Shown in pieces: positions 43,946 to 52,360 of a stretch of DNA of 64,000 nucleotides (positions within the stretch are counted from its first letter, which is position 1; every line of letters starts with the position of its first letter). The DNA comes from Halobaculum sp. MBLA0143 (GTDB lineage: Archaea; Halobacteriota; Halobacteria; Halobacteriales; Haloferacaceae), in NCBI RefSeq assembly GCF_041361465.1, contig NZ_JBGKAC010000001.1, positions 930,001 through 994,000 on the forward strand. The letters run 5' to 3'. The notes beneath the pieces were generated by a model that made no database searches, was not told the DNA's origin, and saw nothing but the letters and a program-made list of their open reading frames with translations. The position numbers and the translations under genes were made by a program.

Positions 43946-44896
43946 GTGAATCCACAAGAGGCCTCGCGGGTCGCCGGGAGCGTGTTAGACGAGGTGGGCG
44001 GTGCGGTGATCGCACGGCGGCGGTTCCTGGCGACGGTGTTGACGGGCGTGGTCGCGGGCGGGCACGTTCTGTTGGAGGACGTCCCCGGCACCGGAAAGAC
44101 GCTGACGGCGCGCAGCCTCGCGGGTGCGCTCGGGCTGTCGTTCAAACGCATCCAGTTCACCCCGGATCTGTTGCCGGGGGACATCACCGGGTCGAACGTG
44201 TACGACGAGGCCACCGGGGGGTTCGACTTCGCTCCCGGGCCCATCTTCGCCAACATCGTCTTAGCCGACGAGATCAACCGCGCGCCGCCGAAGACGCAGG
44301 CGGCGTTGTTGGAGGCGATGGGGGAGAGCCAGGTGTCGGTCGACGGGGAGACCCACCCGTTGCCGGAGCCGTTCTTCGTGATCGCGACCCAGAACCCGGT
44401 AGACCAGGAGGGCACCTTCGGGCTGCCGGAGGCGCAGCGGGACCGGTTCACCGTGAAGACGGCCATCGGCTACCCGGACCGGGACGGCGAGCGGGAGCTG
44501 CTGGACCGCCGGGCCGACCGCTCGGCGTCGATCCCGACGGTGTCGCGCGTGACGGACGACGAGCAGGTGACGGCGCTGCGGCAGGTGCCGGAGCGCGTCC
44601 GGGTGAGCGAGCCCGTTCGGGACTACGTCGTGGACCTGGGGCGGGCGACCCGCGAGGATCGGCGCGTGGACGTGGGGGTGTCACCGCGGGGGATCCAACA
44701 CCTGTTCGAGGTGGCGCGGGCGTTCGCGGCGGTCCAGGGCCGGGAGTACGTCGTCCCGGACGACGTGAAACGGATGCTCCGGCCGGTGTTCACCCACCGG
44801 CTCGTGTTGACGGCCGACGCGGAGATTGAGGGAGTCGGACCGGGGGACGTGATCGAGAGCGTCGCGGACAGTGTTCCGGTGCCGTCGGGAGAGTGA
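43946..44896 (+). CDS. MoxR-family AAA ATPase
   Basis: This 316-residue protein starts at GTG 43946 (MNPQEASRVAGSVLDEVGGA). Walker A is LEDVPGTGKTLTARSLA, Walker B NIVLADEINRAPPKTQAALL and sensor 1 FFVIATQNPVDQEGTFGLPE, followed by the arginine finger AQRDRFTVK. MoxR ATPases are chaperone-like and usually precede DUF58 and VWA genes; here none follows, only the 41-bp repeat and a TRAM gene. The C-terminus ends VPSGE, which is the first unit of that repeat. Confidence 0.92.
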   Translation: MNPQEASRVAGSVLDEVGGAVIARRRFLATVLTGVVAGGHVLLEDVPGTGKTLTARSLAGALGLSFKRIQFTPDLLPGDITGSNVYDEATGGFDFAPGPIFANIVLADEINRAPPKTQAALLEAMGESQVSVDGETHPLPEPFFVIATQNPVDQEGTFGLPEAQRDRFTVKTAIGYPDRDGERELLDRRADRSASIPTVSRVTDDEQVTALRQVPERVRVSEPVRDYVVDLGRATREDRRVDVGVSPRGIQHLFEVARAFAAVQGREYVVPDDVKRMLRPVFTHRLVLTADAEIEGVGPGDVIESVADSVPVPSGE

Positions 44897-45100
44897 GCGT
44901 CGGGGCCGGAGCGGGCCCGGTGCCGTCGGGAGAGTGAGCGTCGGGGCCGGAGCGGGCCCGGTGCCGTCGGGAGAGTGAGCGTCGGCGCCGGAGTGGACCC
45001 GGTGCCGTCGGGAGAGTGAGCGTCGGGGCCGGAGCGGGCCCGGTGCCGTCGGGAGAGTGAGCGTCGGCGCCGGAGTGGACCCGGTGCCGTCGGAGGAGTG
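44878..45100. repeat. 41-bp tandem repeat duplicating the moxR stop region
   Basis: GGTGCCGTCGGGAGAGTGA starts at 44878, 44919, 44960, 45001, 45042 and, slightly altered (GGAGGAGTGA), at 45083, a strict 41-base period. The first copy is the 3' end of moxR including its TGA. Units come in two forms: A (GTCGGGGCCGGAGCGGGCCC) and B (GTCGGCGCCGGAGTGGACCC), in the order A, A, B, A, B. This higher-order pattern suggests block duplication. No spacer is present. Confidence 0.95.
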
Positions 45101-45166
45101 AGAACTGCTCCCGTCGGTAACTATATGACGCCGCCCGGACAACGTCGCTGCCGGAGGTCTACTCGC

Positions 45167-45562
45167 GTGGAAATCTCCGACGAACTCATCTGTCTGTTCA
45201 GCGCCGAGATCGAGACAAACGGCGACAGCTACGTCGTCGAGGTACCACGCCGCGAGGTCGAGACCGGGAGCGTCCAGCCCGGCGAGACCCACCGCGTGGC
45301 TCTGATCGAACGCTCCGAGTCGGACGACACCGACGACGGAGGCGAGTCGACGGACGACGGTCCACAGCCCCCGGTCGACCAGGGGGAGATCCGGTACGTC
45401 GAGGTGGAGGACCTCGGCAAGCAGGGCGACGGGATCGCCCGCGTCGAGCGGGGGTACGTCATCATCGTCCCGGGTGCCGAGGTCGGCGAACGGGTGAAGA
45501 TCGAGATCACCGAGGTGAAGTCGAACTTCGCCGTCGGCGAGATCATCGAGGAGGACCTGTAG
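45167..45562 (+). CDS. TRAM-domain RNA-binding protein
   Basis: This 131-residue protein starts at GTG 45167 (VEISDELICLFSAEIETNGD). The N-terminal half is a haloarchaeal conserved zone (VVEVPRREVETGSVQPGETH). The C-terminal TRAM domain is YVEVEDLGKQGDGIARVERG then YVIIVPGAEVGERVKIEITE. TRAM proteins of archaea bind RNA and have been linked to cold response and RNA chaperoning. An AACTATATGA element at 45,118-45,127 could be its promoter. An ATG at 45125 is possible but the GTG matches family starts. Confidence 0.85.
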   Translation: MEISDELICLFSAEIETNGDSYVVEVPRREVETGSVQPGETHRVALIERSESDDTDDGGESTDDGPQPPVDQGEIRYVEVEDLGKQGDGIARVERGYVIIVPGAEVGERVKIEITEVKSNFAVGEIIEEDL

Positions 45563-46267
45563 CTACACCTCGACCGTCCAGTAGGAGACGGACGCGAGGT
45601 GGTCGCCGACGTTCGTCTCCCCGACGGAGGTGTCGACCGACCGGAACGGCGCCGCCACCCCGTTGGGGAGCTTCCTGTAGAAGCCGTACGGGAACACGAA
45701 GTCGTGTGCGGCAGAACGCAGCTCCAGGTCCGCCTCCGCGACCAGCCCGCGGACCTCCTCTTCGGAGTAGAGCCGCGACCCCATCGGGAGCGCCCAGTTG
45801 TACAACACCCGCAGCGAACTGCCGACGAACGTGTCGAAGAACACCGTCTCCTCGGCGACCCGCGCGAGCTCTCGGAGGTAGCCTGCGGGGTCGTCCGCGA
45901 GGTGGAAGAAACGCATCGCCACGACCGCGTCGAAGTAGTCGTCCGGGAACGGGAGCCGGCCGGCGTCCCCGCGGAGAAACTCGATCCGGTCTGCCACGCC
46001 CGCCCGGCGTGCCTTCTGTCTGCCCTGTGTGAGCATCGCGTCGGAGATGTCCAACCCGGTCACGTCCGCGCCTCGTTCGGCCAGCATCACGGTGAACCGG
46101 CCGGTGCCACAGGCGATCTCTAGAATCCGACGACCCTCGACCGGCCCGACGGCGTCCAACACGGCACGCTTCTCGCGGCGGTCGATCAGTCGCCCGCCGC
46201 CGGAGAACCGCTTGTCCTCGTACGCCTGGGCGACAGAGTCGTCCTGGTACCACTCCTGTCCCTTCAC
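45563..46267 (-). CDS. class I SAM-dependent methyltransferase
   Basis: This 234-residue protein starts at GTG 46267 (VKGQEWYQDDSVAQAYEDKR). The SAM motif is RILEIACGTGRFTVMLAERG, motif II VTGLDISDAMLTQGR and motif III YFDAVVAMRFFHLADD. The middle segment (ARVAEETVFFDTFVGSSLRV) and VFPYGFYRKLPNGVAAPFR resemble the archaeal type-11 methyltransferases. The target is unknown. It is convergent with the TRAM gene, with the stop codons adjacent. Confidence 0.85.
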   Translation of the reverse strand: MKGQEWYQDDSVAQAYEDKRFSGGGRLIDRREKRAVLDAVGPVEGRRILEIACGTGRFTVMLAERGADVTGLDISDAMLTQGRQKARRAGVADRIEFLRGDAGRLPFPDDYFDAVVAMRFFHLADDPAGYLRELARVAEETVFFDTFVGSSLRVLYNWALPMGSRLYSEEEVRGLVAEADLELRSAAHDFVFPYGFYRKLPNGVAAPFRSVDTSVGETNVGDHLASVSYWTVEV

Positions 46268-46377
46268 GCTGTCACCGATTCCCGCTCGGAGGGTAAAAAA
46301 CGGTACTGATACGCTCCGAGTACCCGGGGTCCACACGCCGCGTCGGGGGTGAGCCCACCGTCGTCACCCACCCAGAC

Positions 46378-46724
46378 TCACACGATCGGCTCGACGACGA
46401 GGTGTTCCCGTGTGAGCCGAGGCCGCTTCGACGCCCGTCGGCGTCGTACGTCACGACTGCGCGTTCGGCGAGCGACGCGAGATCACGACTCACCTGGGCT
46501 CTGTCGCGTCCGAGTTCCCGCGCGAGCGCTCGGACGGAGTCGCGGTCGCGCCGACGCAGCTCCTCGACGAAGTTCGGCCGTTCCTCGGTCGACACCTCTC
46601 TCGCCCGGTCGAGACGAATCACCTGGACACCCTCTATCCCGCCGCGGGCGAGTGTACGGGCCGTCTCCGCACGGCGTCCGCTGCGGGTGTCGTCGGTGTC
46701 TCCGTCTCGGGTCTCTGTGGTCAC
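46378..46724 (-). pseudogene. frameshifted HVO_A0114-type HTH regulator
   Basis: The frame starts at GTG 46724 (MTTETRDGDTDDTRSGRRAE) and reads a winged-helix region IEGVQVIRLDRAREVSTEER, DSVRALARELGRDRAQVSRD and LASLAERAVVTYDADGR. The usual family ends with a short strand after DGR. Here the frame continues into junk (RSGLGSHGNTSSSS), while the +2 frame encodes the expected end KRPRLTREHLVVEPIV and stops at 46378. A one-base deletion in 46,429-46,435 explains this. It is a pseudogene, a recent mutation or a sequencing error. Confidence 0.75.
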
Positions 46725-46802
46725 GTGTCGTCTCCTCTACCGTCGTGTATCGACCACAAGGGTACAGTGTTCGGCGAGGACCGACCCGCGCACCGCCCCT
46801 CT

Positions 46803-47195
46803 TCACCCGCTCGTCGCCACCCGGTCCGCCGGAATCCTGACGATCACGCGCGCACCGGACTCTTCGCCGTGGTGTGGGTACTCCTCGACACCCATGTACT
46901 GGCGGGCGAGCTCGTCGATGTGGTCGTCTGCCCCCTCGTCGATCAGCTCCGCCTCGCCGCGGACGGAGACGTAGCGGTACGGGTCGTCCGGGTCCAACAC
47001 GGACACTCCGACCTTCGGGTTCGCCTCGACGTTCCGCGTCTTCTGTCGACCGCGGGCCGTGTTGCACAACACGGCCTCGCGGCCGTCGTGGTCCACCCAC
47101 ACCGGGGTGACCTGTGGAGTGCCGTCCGGCATCACGGTCGCCAGGTGGGCGTACGACTCCGCCTGCAGGATGTCGACGTGTGACTCTGGAATCAC
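46803..47195 (-). CDS. pyridoxamine 5'-phosphate oxidase-family (PPOX) protein
   Basis: This protein has 130 residues from GTG 47195 (VIPESHVDILQAESYAHLAT). It has the split-barrel FMN/F420-binding fold: AHLATVMPDGTPQVTPVWVD, ARGRQKTRNVEANPKVGVSV, YRYVSVRGEAELIDEG and ARVIVRIPADRV. This resembles the TIGR03618/F420-linked subgroup of small PPOX proteins common in haloarchaea. The substrate is unknown. The frame opens 30 codons upstream, but those codons are unlike the family. It is divergent from the HTH gene at 47420. Confidence 0.82.
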   Translation of the reverse strand: MIPESHVDILQAESYAHLATVMPDGTPQVTPVWVDHDGREAVLCNTARGRQKTRNVEANPKVGVSVLDPDDPYRYVSVRGEAELIDEGADDHIDELARQYMGVEEYPHHGEESGARVIVRIPADRVATSG

Positions 47196-47419
47196 ACTGT
47201 CCGGTGTGTGGGCGGCGTGTTGAAGCTTGTCGACCCGGCACGCCGCCCGGCAGTATCTGTCACAGCCGCCAGAGCCAGTTGACACCCGCCCGTAACGCCG
47301 TACGAGAGCCCTCTCCGAATCAAGAGAAACAGAGTGTCCTTATACGCCCTTCCACAGTTCGGAGTAGACTTGACAATATGGGGGTAACCTTTACCAGCGG
47401 TCACCGGCTCCGCTGGGGT

Positions 47420-47692
47420 ATGAGTACGAGTCGCGCGGAGACGCAGCCCGAAGACCGGCTGACCGACGAAGAGTACCGCGACCGGCTGCGCGAGCTGCCG
47501 CCCAGCGCGAAGCTAGTGGCGAAGGTGCTGGAGGACGCGACCCCGTTGTCACAGGGGCAGCTGGCCGAGGAGACGCTGCTGCCGGACCGGACGGTCCGGT
47601 ACGCGCTCAACCGGCTGGAGGAGACGGGGATCGTCGGCTCGCGGTACTCCTTCGAGGACGCCCGCAAGCAGGTGTACTACCTCAACACGTAA
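47420..47692 (+). CDS. small winged-HTH regulator
   Basis: This 90-residue protein starts at ATG 47420 (MSTSRAETQPEDRLTDEEYR). The central LPPSAKLVAKVLEDATPLSQ, GQLAEETLLPDRTVRYALNR and LEETGIVGSRYSFEDARKQV are a winged-helix domain of the MarR/TrmB-like type common in haloarchaea, with the recognition helix DRTVRYALNRLE. Target unknown. Upstream, 47,196-47,419 contains no gene; a TATA-like TTATAC at 47,340-47,345 is too distant for a leaderless start. It precedes a glycosyltransferase gene by about 60 bases. Confidence 0.82.
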   Translation: MSTSRAETQPEDRLTDEEYRDRLRELPPSAKLVAKVLEDATPLSQGQLAEETLLPDRTVRYALNRLEETGIVGSRYSFEDARKQVYYLNT

Positions 47693-47753
47693 GCTCGTTC
47701 TCGCCGAGAGTGTCCGACACAGTTTTTCGGCGCGGGTTCCCATAGACGGCAGA

Positions 47754-48659
47754 ATGGAGCTTTCCGTCGTGGTCCCGACGCTCAACGGACGGGACCGCCT
47801 CGCGGCGACACTCGACGCCCTGACAGCCGAGGCGCCCGAGGCCGAGGTGGTCGTCGTCAACGGGCCCTCGGCCGACGGAACGACCGGGATGGTGCGGGAC
47901 CGCGACGACGTGGCGACGCTCGTGGAGGTGTCCGAACGCAACGTCAACGTCGCCCGCAACGCCGGACTCGCGGCCGCGACCGGGGAGGCAGTCGCAGTCG
48001 TCGGTGACGACCACCACGTCGTCGACGGCTGGGCGTCGGCAGTCCGGTCGGCCGTCGACGGTGGTGCCCGCGTCGTCACCGGTCCCTGCCGACGCGAGGT
48101 TCGCGGCGGGGCGACCAGCGAGTCGCCAGAGCGGACGGACCTGGGCGACCGGGAGGTGACGTACTTCCACGGCGACAACGTCGTGTTCGACGCCGCCACC
48201 GTCGACCGGCTGGACGGGTTCGACGAGTACCTCCAGACCGGCGGCGCCCGCGACGCCGCTCACCGGCTCGCCGGTCTGGGCGTGACGGTGACGTGGGAGC
48301 CGGCTGCGGCGACCGTCACGCGGGTCGAGGCGGTCGACGGCGGCCGCGAGCAACGAGACTGGCGGTGGCGCTACCGCGCGCTGGCCTACCGGCTCGTGAA
48401 GAACTACGGCTTCCGGCCGACCGCGCTGTGGCCCCTCCTCCGGCACGCCGTCGTCGACGCCGGCGAGGCCGGCGCGGGCGTCCTCCGGGGTGAGGGGTCG
48501 CCCACGGAGTGGTTCGGCAACGGCCGCGACGTGCTCGTGGGGCTCTCGACGGGAATCTCTCACGGGCTCGTCGCTCGGGCGAAGGATCGGTCGTCGGCCC
48601 GCAACCCGAACGGACTCAGCGGGCGGCGCGACCGTGCGGTCGCCGTTCACCGGGAGTAG
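47754..48659 (+). CDS. family 2 glycosyltransferase
   Basis: This 301-residue GT-A enzyme starts MELSVVVPTLNGRDRLAATL. The nucleotide-sugar region is EVVVVNGPSADGTTGMVRD and VNVARNAGLAAATGEAVAVV, with the metal-binding acidic GDDHHVVDGW stretch in place of the usual DxD. Later parts include GDNVVFDAATVDRLDGFDEY, ending in a basic region. It may modify glycans of the S-layer or lipids; no glycosylation cluster is adjacent. It converges with the amidohydrolase gene without overlap. Confidence 0.83.
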   Translation: MELSVVVPTLNGRDRLAATLDALTAEAPEAEVVVVNGPSADGTTGMVRDRDDVATLVEVSERNVNVARNAGLAAATGEAVAVVGDDHHVVDGWASAVRSAVDGGARVVTGPCRREVRGGATSESPERTDLGDREVTYFHGDNVVFDAATVDRLDGFDEYLQTGGARDAAHRLAGLGVTVTWEPAAATVTRVEAVDGGREQRDWRWRYRALAYRLVKNYGFRPTALWPLLRHAVVDAGEAGAGVLRGEGSPTEWFGNGRDVLVGLSTGISHGLVARAKDRSSARNPNGLSGRRDRAVAVHRE

Positions 48660-49487
48660 CTACCCCCCGCCGGGCGCCAGCTCCGAGACGACCCGCGCTG
48701 GGTTCTTCGAGAACGTGCGCCGGAGGTGGTCTTCCGACACGTCCAGCGTCAACACCTCCATGACCCCCACGTCCGGGTGGGTGTCGGGAGCGCCGGAGCC
48801 GAACACGATCCGATCGGGGTGTTCCAACACCCCCCGCTCCAGGAGGTCGCGGTACCGGACGAACGCGGTGTCGAGGTACACCTCGTCGTGCTCGTCTAGG
48901 AGGTCGATCCCGTCGTGCATCAGCGACCGGTCGAGCGGGAAGCCGCCGAACGACGACAGGATCACCGGGAAGTCGTACGACAGCAGCGTCTCGGCGACGC
49001 TGTCGGGCGGGAAACGGTCGCCCGCGGCCACCTGGACGGGAGCGCTGGCGTCGTCGATCACGGCCAACACCTCCTCCGTCGGGAGTCCGTCGCGGGCGGG
49101 GTCCAGCGAGAAGCCGACGAAGCGGTCGTCGTAGGCGTACTGTTCTGCGTCCTCCGGGTCTGTGTGGTGGTCGGCGGGCGACGACGCGAGGTTGCGGAGC
49201 CGCGCGGCGGCGGTCTCGCTCGGGTCACGCGGCCCGTTCAGTCGTGCGAACGGGAGGAACGGCCGGTCGACGGAGAGACGCGCGACGGCGTTGTTCGCGC
49301 GGACGTACCCCTCGCCGCCCGGTCGCGGGCCGGGTGTCACGACACTCCGAACCACACCAGCCTGGTGCATCTCGCGTTGGAGCTCCTCCGGCGACACGTC
49401 CCGGCCGACGGAGGCGACGGACTCGGTATCCGGGTCGAGACGCGCGTGGAGGTCGAGAACCCTGTACCCGTGCTCCAGTTCCAACAT
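48660..49487 (-). CDS. amidohydrolase-family (TIM-barrel) protein
   Basis: This 275-residue protein starts MLELEHGYRVLDLHARLDPD. VLDLHARL is a variant of the metal motif H-x-H, and the barrel end has PVILSSFGGFPLDRSL, VYLDTAFVRYRDLLERG and RIVFGSGAPDTHPDVGVMEV, which matches the amidohydrolase_2 type with Asp in SGAPDTHPDV. Since the first motif has only one His, the metal site may be reduced. Substrate is unknown. Confidence 0.78.
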   Translation of the reverse strand: MLELEHGYRVLDLHARLDPDTESVASVGRDVSPEELQREMHQAGVVRSVVTPGPRPGGEGYVRANNAVARLSVDRPFLPFARLNGPRDPSETAAARLRNLASSPADHHTDPEDAEQYAYDDRFVGFSLDPARDGLPTEEVLAVIDDASAPVQVAAGDRFPPDSVAETLLSYDFPVILSSFGGFPLDRSLMHDGIDLLDEHDEVYLDTAFVRYRDLLERGVLEHPDRIVFGSGAPDTHPDVGVMEVLTLDVSEDHLRRTFSKNPARVVSELAPGGG

Positions 49488-49599
49488 CGTCTCCGAGGTT
49501 CGACAGCCCGCGTCTTAGTAGTTTCAGGTGCGTCCGGCCGTGTCTCGTCGTCCGTGCCGCTGGGAAAGAGCCATACGTCACCCGCTCTCACTGGGAGGT

Positions 49600-50121
49600 A
49601 TGAGCGAACGGATGGAGGAACTCCAGGAACTCGCCGACTCGGACCTCCCGGACGAGACGGACGAGGAGGCGTCGACCGGGAGCGACGAGACCGCCGAGAC
49701 GAGCGGCGGTGGACTCCGCGACCGGCTCCCCGGCCGGCCGTCCCTCTCCGGGTCGTTGTTCGCTCCCCGCCGTTTCCTCCTGGCGCTGGGGCTGGCGGTC
49801 GCCGGCTTAGTCGTCGGCGGCGCGATCCCGTTCGTCGGCGTCGTCACCCGGTACGTCGGCCTGTTCGCCGCCGCGTTCGGCTACGGGCTGGTGACGGACG
49901 ACGGCGCGTACGCAGAAGTGGGGGTCGCGGGTGCCGTCGCGGCCGCGGTGACGCTCGTCTTCGGGACGCTGACGACCGGCGGCTTCGTCCTCGGCGCGGA
50001 CCTGATCGGTCGCTACGGGATCACGCTCACCGGCGTCGGTGTCGGGATCGGGCTGCTCGTCTCCCTCGTCGGCCACTACTTCGGCCGGGACCTGCGGGCC
50101 GGGCTCACACAGGACATCTAG
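49600..50121 (+). CDS. hypothetical four-helix membrane protein
   Basis: This 173-residue protein starts at ATG 49600 (MSERMEELQELADSDLPDET). Residues 1-50 are acidic and soluble; residues 55-165 hold about four helices (FLLALGLAVAGLVVGGAIPF and others) with GVVTRYVGLFAAAFGYGL. The end is HYFGRDLRAGLTQDI. I do not recognise the family. It lies opposite the amidohydrolase gene and overlaps the end of the ArsR gene by four bases. Confidence 0.7.
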   Translation: MSERMEELQELADSDLPDETDEEASTGSDETAETSGGGLRDRLPGRPSLSGSLFAPRRFLLALGLAVAGLVVGGAIPFVGVVTRYVGLFAAAFGYGLVTDDGAYAEVGVAGAVAAAVTLVFGTLTTGGFVLGADLIGRYGITLTGVGVGIGLLVSLVGHYFGRDLRAGLTQDI

Positions 50122-50816
50122 TCACTGACGCGGTAGTGGTCGCCGTCACGCTCCAGCACGCCCGCCTCGACGAGCCGGTCGATCCCGCGGCGGACCTCGC
50201 CGGCGGGAGCGTCCACGGCCGCGGTCACTCGTCGTCGGGTGCCGTCCGTCGAGACGACGGCCGCCAGGAGGTCGGCGTGGAACTGAGCGTCCGTCTCCGT
50301 CCCGACGGCGGTCTGGAGCCGGTCCAACAGGTCCGCGATCTGGCCCCGTACCCACCGCTGTGCCAGCGACAGTTCGTTCTCCATCTCTCGGAGACGGTCG
50401 TACTCGGCGGCCAACTGCCCCACGTCGACGCCGTCGGTGCCGCCGTCTGCCGCCCCAGTGTCGTCCGGATCGTCCGTCTCACCGTCGACGTCGAGCTCGA
50501 CGTGGGCACACCGGCCGCGAATGTCCATCCCCGGGTTGGCGGGGTAGGCGCTCTTCGTCCCGTACTCGTGGCGGGAGACGGTCACCTCCAGGCGTACGTC
50601 CTGTGCGATGTGGAAGTACTTCCGCCGGCTCCCGTCCGTGTGTGACTCGACGAGTCCCGCGTCCTCCAGCTTGCTCAGGTGGTCGATGACGGCCTTCGGC
50701 GACACGTCCAGGTACTCTCCGATCTCCGTGACGTAACACGGCTTCCGCGAGAGCAGCCGGAGGATTCGCCTCCGGTTCTCGTTGCCGAGCAGATTGAGCA
50801 GCTCCGCGGATTCCAT
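50118..50816 (-). CDS. ArsR-family transcriptional regulator
   Basis: This 232-residue protein starts at ATG 50816 (MESAELLNLLGNENRRRILR). The N-terminal winged helix (residues 1-85) is LLGNENRRRILRLLSRKPCY, then VSPKAVIDHLSKLEDAGLVE and SRRKYFHIAQDVRLEVTVSR. The middle is acidic. A second winged-helix-like region ends it (VVSTDGTRRRVTAAVDAPAG to GVLERDGDHYRVSD). ArsR-type HTH with long C-terminal extension is common in haloarchaea. Targets are not evident from neighbours. Confidence 0.87.
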   Translation of the reverse strand: MESAELLNLLGNENRRRILRLLSRKPCYVTEIGEYLDVSPKAVIDHLSKLEDAGLVESHTDGSRRKYFHIAQDVRLEVTVSRHEYGTKSAYPANPGMDIRGRCAHVELDVDGETDDPDDTGAADGGTDGVDVGQLAAEYDRLREMENELSLAQRWVRGQIADLLDRLQTAVGTETDAQFHADLLAAVVSTDGTRRRVTAAVDAPAGEVRRGIDRLVEAGVLERDGDHYRVSD

Positions 50817-50911
50817 ACACGAGAGGTAAGTGATCGACACACTTCAACTGACCGCTCCTGCGGTCCGGACCGAGCGATGGGACGGCCACGGGGAGCCGTC
50901 GTCCCGCCCAT

Positions 50912-51619
50912 TTAAATTCCGTCTCGGGGGAGCAGCCGCCCGGCGACCCAGACGGCCAACAGCGAGGTGGCGACGCTGGCGGTCGCCAGCGGCACGCCGG
51001 GGTCGTACCGGACGGGCGGGTGGCCGGCGGGGCCGACCCCGACGAGGTGGCCGTAGTCGAACAGGTCGTTGAGGAACGCGAGGGCGAGCGCGCCGCCGAG
51101 CAGCCGCCGCGAACTGCGGCCCAGCCTGGCGATCAGTGCCGCCTCTGCCAGGAACGCTGCGTGGGTGACGAGAATTCCCCAGTAGGCCCACAGCGAGTCA
51201 CCGTCGAACCCGACGTAGAGGTCGACCGGCAGGTCCGGCCGCACGAGCGGGACGTTCAGGGCGACGAGCGTCCACACTCCGGTCTCGACGAGCCAGACGA
51301 CCGCGAGCGTGGACAGCGCCGCCAGCGGGCCGGGCACCCGTTCTACGAACGAGCCGTCGACGTTCGGGCGCTCTACTCCCCAGAAATCCGTCGACAACGC
51401 CGGCAGCGCCGTCGCCAGCACGAGCGTCGCCAGCGCGACTGCGGTCGGGGAGTCACCGTACAACGGCCAGCTGTACGTGGGGAACGCACCCATCGTGTCG
51501 AGGTAGTAGCGCACCCCGACGAGGAAGGCGACGGCGTTGCCGACCAACAACAGAGACAGCGTCCACGGCGTCCGGAGGTAGTACGCCGCCACGGCCGTCG
51601 ACAACGGGTTGTCGGACAC
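50912..51619 (-). CDS. DUF1405 membrane protein
   Basis: The protein has 235 residues from GTG 51619 (VSDNPLSTAVAAYYLRTPWT). Seven or so hydrophobic segments and the phrases LVGNAVAFLVGVRYYLDTMG, WPLYGDSPTAVALATL and VETGVWTLVALNVPLV match DUF1405, a family found in haloarchaea and Bacillus whose function is unknown. An ATG start 11 codons upstream is possible. It lies downstream of DUF5806 on the same strand, 42 bases away, so they may form a pair. Confidence 0.82.
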   Translation of the reverse strand: MSDNPLSTAVAAYYLRTPWTLSLLLVGNAVAFLVGVRYYLDTMGAFPTYSWPLYGDSPTAVALATLVLATALPALSTDFWGVERPNVDGSFVERVPGPLAALSTLAVVWLVETGVWTLVALNVPLVRPDLPVDLYVGFDGDSLWAYWGILVTHAAFLAEAALIARLGRSSRRLLGGALALAFLNDLFDYGHLVGVGPAGHPPVRYDPGVPLATASVATSLLAVWVAGRLLPRDGI

Positions 51620-51661
51620 GCTTCGCCGTCCGGCGCCGGCGGGCAAGAACACACCGGTCGA

Positions 51662-52360
51662 CTACTCCGGCTCGTGGACGTGGCCACACTCCGGGCACTT
51701 CACCTCGTCGCCCCGCACCTCGGCGCTGGCCTCCTGCACCTCTCGCATCACCGACGAGATCCGGTCTTCCGCCTCCAGTTCCTCCTCGACGGCGAGATCG
51801 ACCCCCTCCACCTCCAGGAGGAACTTGGCGATCTCCGTCACGTCGTACATCATCTCGTCGAGATCCTCGGCCGTGAAGAAGCCGGACATCGCGCCGTAGA
51901 GGAACGTCGCCCCCGACTTTCGGATCTTCTCCTCGAAGGAGTGGCGCGCCTGGTTGACCGCCTGTGGCGTGTACGTGTCCGTCATGAACGGGACCAGTTC
52001 CGGGAGGTTCTCGCCGATCTTCGTCATCTCGACGCCGGTGTCCGTCCGGAAGTCCGCACACAGCCGAGCGATGGCCCACTCCCGGGCGGTGACGTACGTC
52101 CGGTCGCGTAGGAACTCGTTGACGCGGTCGTACTCCGCGCGGTCCATCTTCTGGAAACGGTCGTACTGGGCCACGTCCGCGGGCACGTCCGCCGTCGCCT
52201 CCGCGCCCACGTCCGGCCCGGGGACGGTGTCTGCGGTTTCTCTGGCGTTCTCCTCTGCACTCGTTGCGTCGTCCGTGGGCCCCGTGGCGTCGTCGCCGGC
52301 GTCCGTCGCCTCGGCGTCGCCGTCGTCGCCGAGCCGTTCCTGTGTCGTGTCGTTCGTCAC
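51662..52360 (-). CDS. DUF5806 family protein
   Basis: This 232-residue protein starts at GTG 52360 (VTNDTTQERLGDDGDAEATD). Residues 1-60 are acidic and variable; the rest is conserved (YDRFQKMDRAEYDRVNEFLR, WAIARLCADFRTDTGVEMTK and FEEKIRKSGATFLYGAMSGF), ending in a zinc-ribbon half (VKCPECGHVHEPE). The family is haloarchaeal, with unknown function. Its first 13 codons and upstream promoter lie in the 101-bp direct repeat, whose second copy is at 59,186. The open frame runs on upstream past the start to 52498, but that part is non-coding. Confidence 0.85.
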   Translation of the reverse strand: MTNDTTQERLGDDGDAEATDAGDDATGPTDDATSAEENARETADTVPGPDVGAEATADVPADVAQYDRFQKMDRAEYDRVNEFLRDRTYVTAREWAIARLCADFRTDTGVEMTKIGENLPELVPFMTDTYTPQAVNQARHSFEEKIRKSGATFLYGAMSGFFTAEDLDEMMYDVTEIAKFLLEVEGVDLAVEEELEAEDRISSVMREVQEASAEVRGDEVKCPECGHVHEPE

